Source of the DNA: Mya arenaria
Taxonomy: Eukaryota; Mollusca; Bivalvia; Myida; Myidae
NCBI RefSeq assembly: GCF_026914265.1
Contig: NC_069124.1
Location: forward strand, 92,700,566-92,764,565
Length of the DNA stretch: 64,000 bases
Direction: 5' to 3'
Below, one piece after another: positions 46,258-57,500 of the stretch (its first letter is position 1; each line of letters begins with the position of its first letter). Under the pieces are notes generated by a model. The model was given only the letters and a program-made list of their open reading frames with translations. It was not told where the DNA came from and ran no database searches. The translations under genes were made by a program, and so were the position numbers.

Positions 46258-47240
46258 CTAGTCAAGTCAAGTCAAGTCAAGTCAAGTCAATATTTATTTA
46301 TTGTCGGGTACTATCATCAACAGTTTAACAAAAGCTATGAATAGCTTTTGACCGACATTATAAATAAATAGCATAATTTATGTAACTAATATATCACACA
46401 CATCAGTTCATGCAAATAATAATATTCAGTATGTACACTTGAAACAAATAAATAATTCTTATAGTAAAATCACATAGACATATTTGGCAGTTGAAAGACA
46501 TTAGACTATATATAGAATGTAGGTAGATTAGCATAATTTTTAGCATAAGTTAATCGAAAATACGAATCACAAGGTAATACGACAATGCATTTAGCATGGG
46601 AAATAAAACAAAAGAAGTCACAATTAATTAACATGATTTAAATCAAAGACACATTGAAAGAGACCAGCTGCCTAGGCAGTCTAAGCTCGCGAGGTCCCAT
46701 CCAACATATCTTTGATTAAGACATTTTACAGCATGTTATATGATAGCATTCTTATATGCAAAATGAGCATTTGCAGTTATCTCCGCTCCATGCCCGGACT
46801 AAACTCTTGAAATGATTAAAATTAGTTTCTTCCCTAAAATGTTGTGGAAGGGTGATCCAGAGTTTAGGGGCACCGGAGCGGAAAGAATTGCACCCATATG
46901 TTGTAGTTCTTACAGTTGGGATAGCAGCCATCATCTTATATCTAAAGTTAAAGGAATGTTCTTTTATTACCACTAAGTCATGTAGATACATTGGACCCTG
47001 CTTGTGGATAATTTTATGGGTTTCTATAGCAATGGACCTTAACCTTCTAAGCTTGAGAGTTGGCAACATTGATTTAGATAAAAGTGTTGGGTAATCAGAT
47101 GTGTAATCATTGTACTGTATATGAATCTGAGGGCTCGTTCTTGTACTTTTTCAAGCTTCTTAGTATGCACCTCGCCACAAACATGCCAAGTAATTGGACA
47201 GAAATTGAAACTTGATAGTCCACACCTTGTCTTTAGAAAT
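46258..47240 (-). mobile_element. 5'-truncated non-LTR retrotransposon (reverse transcriptase C-terminus)
   Basis: The minus strand encodes CPITWHVCGEVHTKKLEK, QERALRFIY, then after a frame change near 47115 LPTLKLRRLRSIAIETHKI, VRTTTYGCNSFRSGAPKLW and FNHFKSLVRAW, ending GDNCKCSFC near 46760. This is the far C-terminus of the reverse transcriptase ORF of CR1/L2/Jockey-like LINEs, where the motifs LR.RR...ET.KI, RT..YG..S.....P..WN.LP and FK..L are usual. About 500 bp of 3' untranslated sequence follows and ends in a (TTGAC)n tail at 46260-46290, a short terminal repeat of the kind these elements use for priming. The element is 5' truncated and inactive. Confidence 0.75.
46260..46292. repeat. 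(TCAAG)n tail of the LINE
   Basis: Six consecutive TCAAG units on the plus strand (TTGAC in the LINE sense) form the 3' terminus of the truncated LINE. Confidence 0.75.
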
Positions 47241-48001
47241 ATTTAATTATTGATGATTTCCTTCACAGAGGTCTGTTCCAGCTCTGTAATTTATGTAGAC
47301 TTTAAACTGTTAAACATGAAAAACAAACTAATAATGTCAATTTGCAAAAACGGGAGGTAATCTGTTAAATTTCTTATTGGGAATTTTCACTATAACGCCC
47401 CTTTGTTTCAAAATTGTTATATTTTGAATGTAAACAATTGGAATTTTGTTAGTATTTCAGGTAGAAAATTATGTATTTTACAGTATGATTAAATCAAATC
47501 ATGTAAGTAGAAATTTCTTCATGTGTAAAGTCTAATCCATCTTACTTTTTGTAATTGTCTGCATGAATATAATAAGAAATGGCTTTTGGAAATATTCAAT
47601 ATGTAACACTTTTTAAAAAAAAAAACTAGTTGAGAATCAGTTTCCAATGTAAAGCAGTCTTTTCACTTACTTTTTTTAGACCTTCTGAAAGAAGGTACTG
47701 CAATTCAATTCTACAGTATGGCTACTTAGCAATCTAAAGCTGAAGTTCACAAGGAGACGTGTAAGTAATCATTATTAATATTTTATGTTTCATGTTTATT
47801 TTTCCATTTGTACACAATTTCACAGGTGGGGTGTCATCACGCACACTGAATTGCGCATGTAAACCTAATTTGCATATCTGATGTAATGTGTGACACCAAC
47901 AAGGTAAACAGATCCCTACAGAGAAAAGCACGCTTGACTGTGAAGAGGTCCACTGGTCTTTATAAACAGTAAATTCTCAATCCACACAGAACCTGTGCTT
48001 T
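47241..48001. other. No gene seen
   Basis: AT-rich spacer between the LINE fragment and the hAT-like element. The last eight bases (TGTGCTTT, 47994-48001) are the left target duplication of the latter. Confidence 0.4.
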
Positions 48002-49823
48002 CAGGGTTCCCACACTACCGGGAAAACGAGAAAAAGTCGGGAATATCGAAAAGTCTGTTCCCAGTCGTGAAAATGCCTTGAATTTTGCAATTATAGGTTA
48101 AAATCGCGAAAAAGCCAGGAAAAGTAATATTTAAAGTTCGAACTTTTTTGGGTACGAAACTAGGTAAAAGTAAGTACTCTTGATCATCTAGACGCTTGCA
48201 TCTGACACTGTTCTGTATTGAATTGACTCTGATCAGAGTGTCTGAATGATCGAGACTAAGAAGGTTTCCGTTACCACATGCAAGCGTTTATTTGTCATAG
48301 TAGCTGTGTCTGCACTGCCGTCTGCATTTAAAAGTTATTTTAAGTTAAAACGAGAAATTGGCCGCAGTTTGTCGGGATTCGCTTTATATACGCTGTCAGT
48401 AAGAATCGTGGGTGCAATATACAACGATATTTTAAATCTTCAGTATGCTAATGATCATGGATAATTAGCGATCCTTGCATTCATCGAAAGATATTTTAAT
48501 ACGTGAAATTGGCCTAAGTTCATTAAAATAAACTTGAGATACGCTGTCAATAACATACATGAATGTTAATTGCAATGATCTTACTAGTCTGCGAAGTGCT
48601 ACACAGCCTGACAAATATTTGCTATATTCAAGTGTGAATCTATGAATGATCATGCCTTTAGACTGACCTTGCTCCTATTTATAGACATTGAGAAGACCAC
48701 AGTTCTTTGGCCAGTAGACATCATAATAGTTTTAAACTTGTGCAAAAAAGTCATTTATTTTGCATTTTCACCCATGGATTGATGAATATTGATGTTCAGA
48801 TATAGCTGAATTGCATGCTCACTGATGCAAGTAGATTTTTTAAAGAGAGTTAAACTCTTTTAAAATGACACTGGATGTTATGAGTTCAAGTTGTTCAATA
48901 AATGTTTAAAGCTTCCCTCTCATGGCTTGAACAAATTGACAAGTTTTTTACTTTTGTCTTGGAACAAGCCAATATATTGGCAAAAATCCATGAAAACCAA
49001 TTATTCAAGATTGCTGGCAGAAAGATAGATACCAGATATTTATATTTAAGATCAAAAATTGGTGTTTTATACATATTTATTTAACCGTTAATAAACCATA
49101 ATACATAAATTTTCGAACATAAATATGAAAATCAGCGATCTGATTTTTTGTTGGCAATCTTTTATCGTTGGTTTGCAGATATTTACGTCAAAAGTTGATC
49201 TATCTCAGACAAGAAATGAAATAAGTTGTTAAAATAGTATCTATAAGAGTGCAGCTTTAAAAAATGTTCAGAAAGTAAGTTTTTGTTCAGAGAGTAAAAC
49301 TTTTTTTAATGTGATATTTGATTATATTTATCTTTAGCATGCATTTATCCACCAATTACGAAAATTGGTATTGTATACGGAGATCAACCAGCACCAAACC
49401 ATGCTGACTGATCAGGGTCCACACTGTTCTATGCACAAATAGTAGGTAAGCCTTTAAGTTTCTAAGTAGCAAATACAAATAGCCTAGACCCTGATCATGC
49501 CAGCTGATCCGTGTCTACACTGTTCACAGAGGCCAACCGTATTCAGCATGCTAAAGGTTCATCATGTTGTTCAATAAATGTCTAAGAAGTTCAGAAAGTG
49601 AAAGGTTTTGTTTTTGAGAATAACACCCTTTGAAAATGACATTTGATGTTTTTTAACAAGTTGTTAATAAATGTTAAATATGGCAAATAAGTTATTTGAC
49701 TGAAATGTTTCGTTGTAATAACTGTGAAAAAGGTTGAGAGAAAGTCTGGAATTTGCAAAAAAACAAACTTGAAAAAGTCTGGAAAAAGTCTGGTATTTTA
49801 CTTGCAGAAAAATGTGAAAACCC
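48002..49823. mobile_element. hAT-like non-autonomous element, 8-bp duplication
   Basis: The left end begins CAGGGTTCCCACA. The reverse complement of the right end begins CAGGGTTTTCACA if the two bases shared with the flank are counted. TGTGCTTT flanks both sides (47994-48001 and 49824-49831). CAGGG-type ends and an 8-bp duplication are typical of hAT. Subterminal regions repeat AAAAAGTCTGG/GAAAAAGTCGGG-like phrases. The interior (1.8 kb) shows no transposase. It contains the right half of a TTAAAGCTGCAC-family MITE near 49090-49262. The exact right border is ambiguous by two bases. Confidence 0.65.
49085..49262. mobile_element. TTAAAGCTGCAC-family MITE fragment, copy 3
   Basis: The segment resembles the right half of 30998-31335 (TTTTCGAAC..., GATCTGATTTTTTGTT, GGTTTGCAGATATTTAC) and ends AGAGTGCAGCTTTAA. 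The matching left end is not evident. Confidence 0.5.
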
Positions 49824-49831
49824 TGTGCTTT

Positions 49832-50542
49832 GCTAATTTGCATATTACCAACCAAGTAAACATACATACTATGAACATACTTCTGTCTATTACGGAATGT
49901 TATACTATCAACACACATCTGCCTACAGCAGACCGTAACACTAATAATAACTACAAGGTTTTCCTAAAATGACTATCACAAACGATAATTATTGTGTACA
50001 TATTTGCCAACAGTATTGTCATGCTACATGTATTTTTATGTCCACATTCACTCAGATGTAAACAATCACAAGTTTTTCTCCGAAATGAATTAAAATATCA
50101 TAAAGAAATAATTTGACATTAAAGAAATATTGATTCCAAATATTTGTTTTTTGTATATATATGCTTAAAATTAAACAATATTTTCTTTTTATAGACTATT
50201 ATTTAGTTAATTAGTAAACAGATAAAATAATTTTTTTTTTTGATAAGCACCACAAAACCAATTTGTTGGAAACTGCTTCTCATCACCAGCAAATCAGAAT
50301 GGTGTTAGTACCCCCTTGGCGCCCCTATTATATATACTGTGTATAATGTCACATGTGTAAAAAAATAATCACATCATTTAGTATGGATATAAAAACACAA
50401 AAATAATTCAATAAAAACCTTTAAAATTGTTGGAAACTACTTCTCAACCAGTACAGGTGTTCGGTGCATTGACCTCTGACAATTTCCCATCCGCTGTCTT
50501 ATCTTAAATTTAATGTATTTAAGCAATTCTTAATTACTGCAT
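49832..50542. other. No gene seen
   Basis: AT-rich spacer between the hAT-like element and the 36-bp minisatellite. No motif recognised. Confidence 0.4.
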
Positions 50543-50937
50543 TATGTCCTTGGCCACGAAAATAGGCAATCAGGGAAATATGTCCTTGGCCACGAAAATA
50601 GGCAATCAGGGAAATATGTCCCTGGCCATGAAAATAGGCAATCAGGGAAATATGTCCCTGGCCACGAAAATAGGCAATCAGGGAAATATGTCCCTGGCCA
50701 CGAAAATAGGCAATCAGGGAAATATGTCCCTGGCCATGAAAATAGGCAATCAGGGAAATATGTCCCTGGCCACGAAAATAGGCAATCAGGGAAATATGTC
50801 CCTGGCCACGAAAATAGGCAATCAGGGAAATATGTCCTTGGCCACAAAATAGGCAATCAGGGAAATATGTCCTTGGCCACAAAAATAGGCAATCAGGAAA
50901 ATATGTCCTTGGCCACGAAAATAGGCAATCAGGGAAA
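50543..50937. repeat. 36-bp minisatellite, about 11 copies
   Basis: Units contain GGCCACGAAAATAGGCAATC and CAGGGAAATATGTCC, with C/T and G/A variants alternating. Because 36 is divisible by three and no stop occurs, both strands stay open. Each unit contains a short inverted pair (TCCCTG and CAGGGA). It lies between the P450 and MYND genes, about 630 bp upstream of the first visible MYND exon. Confidence 0.9.
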
Positions 50938-51589
50938 TGTTTTTCTTATTTGGATAATATATAGGTTTATGTTGACTGTATAACGCCACAACTATAAACT
51001 CTAAAAGTCCAATGCTAAAAATCAAATACTATACCTATAGTATATATGATTAGCTTAAATTCCTTTTCATTTCCACAAAAAAAAATCATATACACACCAG
51101 CCAATAATACAGTTTTTTATAATGTTTTTTAAATAACCATGTTTTCATTATTTACATCGACAATTTGTGTAGGCAAATATTTTAACAGGAAGGCAATGAC
51201 TAGCAACTGCCCATCTTTTTATGCCTAATATTAGTCTTTGATTTAAATTTAAGTGTCGTTTTTTCCTGAAGAAACATTTATTCAAAGGGTCAGTAAAGTG
51301 TTTCCTATCAATTTTAGATTTGAATAGCTTCTGATTTCATAAAACTCACTGGATAAATGGCCGCGCTTTATCTGTATCAGCTATTTTTTGCATGGCTTTG
51401 TATTTCTCAGCAGTCAGGTAATTTTCCCAATTTGGAAGGTGCAGGATGGAAAATTTCCCCTCAAATCACCGAGTCTTAAGCAGAACTAGAGTGTAAACCT
51501 CTGACAAAAATATGTCATTTTTTTACCTATATGAAGATTTATTCTCATTACTTTGTTTTCAGAAACCACACATACTGGCCAACACAATA

Positions 51590-54500
51590 ATGGCGTGTGA
51601 CTCAACAAGGTTGTCCAGATGCAGTTTGTGCGGCAAGTCTGGGACAGGCATGATTAAATGGTACCTTTACCATGTTGATGAATTTATTAAAGAGCCTAAT
51701 TCATGTTTTGTGTGTGAACATAGAGCTTCTTTCAAGGATCAAACATCATCAAACTTCAAATTAGTGCTCTTTTGCTAATAATTATTAAGAAAATAGAACA
51801 GAAATGCTCTGATCTGCAGAAAAGCTTAAGTAATACTATTTAAAATTGATTTTTTTTAGGCTTCAATTCACAAAATTATGTTCAAATGAGTGTTTGGCAG
51901 TTGCTGTTTGCTGCTTGTTCCTAATAGTAAGGTAAATTGAAACAAGATAAAAGATATTTTCCAACATGATCTGTAAGTGAGTCCCTTCAAAAGCAGTATT
52001 TAACGAATCAAATAGCTTAAAAATCGTTATATACGCTTTAGAACGTACATGTCTTTAACCTATCTATCTGTTTGATTAAAACTGAGCCACAGAAAATTGT
52101 CTTGCAGTAACAACTTGCTTTAAGCTTTTCACAGTGCTCCTGAAACACTAGTTAAATATTTATGAATGTATGCAGTCTGTTTGACATAAGGTGCGGTGTT
52201 GGCAGTAATATGCCCTCCTTGTCATGGGAAATGCTGTTAATAGCATTGATGACCTTAGTTAGGTAATTTCTGTTGTGATGAACATCAAATACAACAGAGA
52301 AAGAAAAAAACAACACTTTATAAAGCAACAGAATTTATTTACTAACAGTTATACAACAATAATTTCAAATAAGTAATGCTAAAATTTAAATATCTTCAAT
52401 AAAGAATCATGTCCAAGTTCCAAAAGTTCACAAAATAACTTTACTAATCCTGGTATGTTTCATGTTCTCAGTTAAATTCATAATCACATGAAATATTGAA
52501 TACTGACAGTAATACATTATATTAGCACAATTGAAGTCCAATAACTCTTCAGAATGATTGCCATGAAAGTTTGAAATGTAGTCCTCAAATAAGAATTTAA
52601 TTAAATATAATTTGTTTTAACCTTGTTAACACAAGGCTTATATTGGTACATGTGTTAGGGACAGCACTGGTTAAAGCCTACTATCACAAATGAACTGGCA
52701 TATTAACCTTCATTTGATCAAGAATGAAGTTGGGTTTTTTGTGTGTAAGGGGTCATTTGAGGCAGTGTTGTATTTTTTGTAGCAGGTCATGTGAGGTTGA
52801 GAGGTACTGTGTTGTGCTTTGTAGCAGGTCATGTGAGGTTGAGTGGTACTGTGTTGTGCTTTGTAGCAGGTCATGTGATGTTGAGTGGTACTGTGTTGTG
52901 CTTTGTAGCAGGTCATGTGAGGTTGAGTGGTACTGTGTCGTGCTTTGTAACAGGTCATGTGAAGTTGAGTTGTACTGTGTCGTGCTTTGTAACAGGTCAT
53001 GTGAGGTTGAGTGGTACTGTGTCGTGCTTTGTAGCAGGTCATGTGAGGTTGAGTGGTACTGTGTCGTGCTTTGTAACAGGTCATGTGAGGTTGAGTGGTG
53101 CTGTGTCGTGCTTTGTAACAGGTCATGTGAGGTTGAGTGGTACTGTGTCTTGCTTTGTAGCAGGTCATGTGAGGTTGAGTGGTACTGTGTCTTGCTTTGT
53201 AGCAGGTCATCTAAGGTTGAGTGGTACTGTGTCTTGCTTTGTAGCAGGTCATGTGAGGTTGATTGGTGCTGTGTAGTGCTTTGTAGCAGGTCATGCGAGG
53301 TTGAGTGGTACTGTGTTGTGCTTTGTAGCAGGTCATGTGAGGTTGAGTGGTACTGTGTCGTGCTTTGTAACAGGTCATGTGAGGTTGAGTGGTACTGTGT
53401 CGTGCTTTGTAACAGGTCATGTGAGGTTGAGTTGTACTGTGTCGTGCTTTGTAACAGGTCATGTGAGGTTGAGTGGTACTGTGTCGTGCTTTGTAGCAGG
53501 TCATGTGAGGTTGAGTGGTACTGTGTCGTGCTTTGTAACAGGTTATGTGAGGTTGAGTGGTGCTGTGTCGTGCTTTGTAACAGGTCATGTGAGGTTGAGT
53601 GGTACTGTGTCTTGCTTTGTAGCAGGTCATGTGAGGTTGGGTGGTACTGTGTCGTGCTTTGTAGCAGGTCATCAAAGGTTGAGTGGTACTGTGTCTTGCT
53701 TTGTAGCAGGTCATGTGAGGTTGAGTGGTACCGTGTGGTGCTTTGTAACAGGTCATGTGAGGTTGAGTGGTACTGTGTAGTGCTTTGTAACAGGTCATGT
53801 GAGGTTGAGTGGTGCTGTGTCGTGCTTTGTAACAGGTCATGTGAGGTTGAGTGGTACTGTGTCTTGCTTTGTAGCAGGTCATGTGAGGTTGAGTGGTACT
53901 GTGTCTTGCTTTGTAGCAGGTCATCTAAGGTTGAGTGGTACTGTGTCTTGCTTTGTAGCAGGTCATGTGAGGTTGAGTGGTGCTGTGTAGTGCTTTGTAG
54001 CAGGTCATGCGAGGTTGAGTGGTACTGTGTTGTGCTTTGTAGAAGGTCATGTGAGGTTGAGTGGTACTGTGTCGTGCTTTGTAACAGGTCATGTGAGGTT
54101 GAGTGGTACTGTGTCGTGCTTTGTAACAGGTCATGTGAAGTTGAGTTGTACTGTGTCGTGCTTTGTAACAGGTTATGTGAGGTTGAGTGGTGCTGTGTCG
54201 TGCTTTGTAACAGGTCATGTGAGGTTGAGTGGTACTGTGTCTTGCTTTGTAGCAGGTCATGTGAGGTTGGGTGGTACTGTGTCTTGCTTTGTAGCAGGTC
54301 ATCTAAGGTTGAGTGGTACTGTGTCTTGCTTTGTAGCAGGTCATGTGAGGTTGAGTGGTACCGTGTGGTGCTTTGTAACAGGTCATGTGAGGTTGAGTGG
54401 TACTGTGTCTTGCTTTGTAGCAGGTCATGTGAGGTTGAGTGGTACCGTGTCGTGCTTTGTAGTAGGTCATGTGAGGTTGAGTGGTACTGTGTCTTGCTTT

Positions 54501-57500
54501 GTAGCAGGTCATGTGAGGTTGAGTGGTGCTGTGTCGTGCTTTGTAGCTGGTCATGTGAGGTTGAGTGGTGCTGTGTCGTGCTTTGTACCAGGTCATGTTG
54601 GGTTGAGTGGTACTGTGTAGTGCTTTGTAGCAGGTCATGTGGGGTTGAGTGGTACCGTGTCGTGCTTTGTAGCAGGTCATGTGAGGTTGAGTGGTACTGA
54701 CGTGTCATGCTTTGTAGAAGGTCATGAGAGGTTGAGAGGTACTGTGTCTTGCTTTGTAGCAGGTCATGTGAGGTTGAGTGGTACTGTGTTGTTCTTTGTA
54801 GCAGGTCATGTGAGGTTGAGTGGTACTTTGTCGTGCTTTGTAGCAGGTCATGTGAGGTTGAGTGGTACTGTGTCGTGCTTTGTAGCTGGTCATGTGAGGT
54901 TGAGTGGTGCTGTGTCGTGCTTTGTAGCAGGTCATGTGAGGTTGAGTGGTACTGTGTCGTGCTTTGTAACAGGTCATGTGAGGTTGAGTGGTGCTGTGTC
55001 GTGCTTTGTAGCAGGCCATGTGAGGTTGAGTGGTACTGTGTCGTGCTTTGTAGCAGGTCATGTGAGGTTGAGTGGTACTGTGTCGTGCTTTGTAGCAGGT
55101 CATGTGAGGTTGAGTGGTACTGTGTCGTGCTTTGTAGCAGGTCATGTGAGGTTGAGTGGTGCTGTTTCGTGCTTTGTAGCAGGTCATGTAGGGTTGAGTG
55201 GTACTGTGTAGTGCTTTGTAGCCGGTCATGTGGGGTTGAGTGGTACCGTGTCGTGCTTTGTAACAGGTCATGTGAGGTTGAGTGGTACTGTGTCGTGCTT
55301 TGTAACAGGTCATGTGAGGTTGAGTGGTGCTGTGTTGTGCTTTGTAGCTGGTCATGTGAGGTTGAGTGGTGCTGTGTCGTGCTTTGTAGCAGGCCATGTG
55401 AGGTTGAGTGGTACTGTGTCGTTCTTTGTAGCAGGTCATGTGAGGTTGAGTGTTAGTGTGTCGTGCTTTGTAGCAGGTCATGTGAGGTTGAGTGGTGCTG
55501 TGTCGTGCTTTGTAGCTGGTCATGTGAGGTTGAGTGGTGCTGTGTCGTGCTTTGTAGCAGGTCATGTAGGGTTGAGTGGTACTGTGTAGTGCTTTGTAGC
55601 AGGTCATGTTGGGTTGAGTGGTACCGTGTCATGCTTTGTAGCAGGTCATGTGAGGTTGAGTGATACTGTGTCTTGCTTTGTAGCAGGTCATCTAAGGTTG
55701 AGTGATACTGTGTCTTGCTTTGTAGCAGGTCATGTGAGGTTGAGTGGTACTGTGTCTTGCTTTGTAGCAGGTCATCTAAGGTTGAGTGATACTGTGTCTT
55801 GCCTTGTAGCAGGTCATGTGAGGTTGAGTGGTACTGTGTCGTGCTTTGTAGCAGGTCATATGAGGTTGAGTGGTACTGTGTCGTGCTTTGTAGCAGGTCA
55901 TGTGAGGTTGAGTGGTACTGTGTCGTGCTTTGTAACAGGTCATGTGAGGTTGAGTGGTACTGTATCGTGCTTTGTAGCAGGTCATGTGAGGTTGAGTGGT
56001 ACTGAGTCGTGCTTTGTAGCAGGTCATGTGAGGTTGAGTGGTACTGTGTCGTGCTATGTAGCATGTCATAAGAGGTTGAGTGGTACTGTGTCGTGCTTTG
56101 TAGCAGGTCATGTGAGGTTGAGTGGTACTGTGTCGTGCTTTGTAGCAGGTCATGTGAGGTTGAGTGGTACTTTGTCGTGCTTTGTAGCAGGTCATGTGAG
56201 GTTGAATTGTGCTGTGTTTTGCTTTGTAGCAGGTCATGTGGGGTTGAGTGGTACTGTGTAGTGCTTTGTAGCAGGTCATGTGAGGTTGAGTGGTACTGTG
56301 TAGTGCTTTGTAGCAGGTCATGTGGGGTTGAGTGGTACTGTGTCGTGCTTTGTAGCAGGTCATGTGAGGTTGAGTGGTACTTTGGCGTGCTTTGTAGCAG
56401 GTCATGTGAGGTTGAATTGTGCTGTGTTTTGCTTTGTAGCAGGTCATGTGAGGCAGTTTGGTACTGCAGTGAGAGTTGCAGGATGACAGACTGGAATCAG
56501 ACAGGTGCCCTCATTAACTACAGCCACAGGATCTGGTGTGAGCGATTCAAAATCTATATGGACTTTGGGGCTGATATGGCTAAGCTTCCCTTTACATTCA
56601 TGAATGGTAAGTTTTGGGAGAATCATTGAGTTATTTTAGTTAATATACACACTTTTTTAACTGTATGTATGGGAAGTGTAGGTGGATGTATTAATTGATA
56701 TAATCCAATACAATACACAATTTGAAAGCAAATGTATAAAGCCAGCTTGTGTTAACTTGTTCTTTATTTAGATGATAGTTTCAACTCTGTTCTCTTTCAG
56801 AGACTAGTGACCCATTTAGATCATGGTTTCAACTCTGTTCTCTTTCAGAGACTAGTGACCCATTTAGATGATAGTTTCAACTCTGTTCTCTTTCAGAGAC
56901 TAGTGACCCAGATTTTAATGTTGAGCAATTTTTGCGTGCACAAGGTGTATATCAGCAAGGGGCCTGGAAAGTTGAGGAGATGGGTGTGATGCAGCAGCAG
57001 ACCTCAGAGAGGCAAGGTAATAGGAGCCAAAGTAGTTTGGAGCAATACAAGAGGACAGGCTGGATAGGTAAAAGGGGCATACACATATGTGTTGTTAGGT
57101 ATAATGCTGGTGGACAGGTCGGTGACCTCTGGTAGACAAGGAAATTAGGGGCCAAAATAGTTAGTAGGGGAACAAGCCTAAGACCTGAGAAAGGCAGGAT
57201 TGACAGGGGCCTAAACAGTTGAATTGAGGGACAGGCCAAAGACCTCAGAGAGGAAAGGTGGGTAGGGGCCTAGATAGTTAGGTGTAATGCATGGACCTTA
57301 AAAGTGTAGCAAATTTGCCAAATATGTCATTTTTTTAAAAGGTGGAGTGCTGCACTAATGGGGAAACGCTGCTAATTTTGAAACAATATTTTAATTTCAA
57401 TCAATTATGAATGTGAATGTATATGGATTTATAGTTTCATTGTAAACGGAACATAGTTTCATGCAATCGAAGTCATTTTGGCAGTTGAACAGTCATCAGA

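Noticed and set aside
50499..50882. Open frames of 100-127 codons on both strands
   Set aside because: They are read-through of the 36-bp minisatellite, whose period is divisible by three.
52724..54708. Open frames of about 650 codons on both strands in the 42-bp array
   Set aside because: They arise because the 42-bp period is divisible by three and contains no stop in these frames. The two strands overlap almost completely, and the region is the intron that ends at the MYND exon 2 acceptor.
56443..56606. MYND exon 2 starting after GCAG at 56442
   Set aside because: That acceptor would join exon 1 in frame but would lose the third zinc-ligand cysteine. Starting at 56440 gives C24-R-S-C27 and a complete set of eight ligands.
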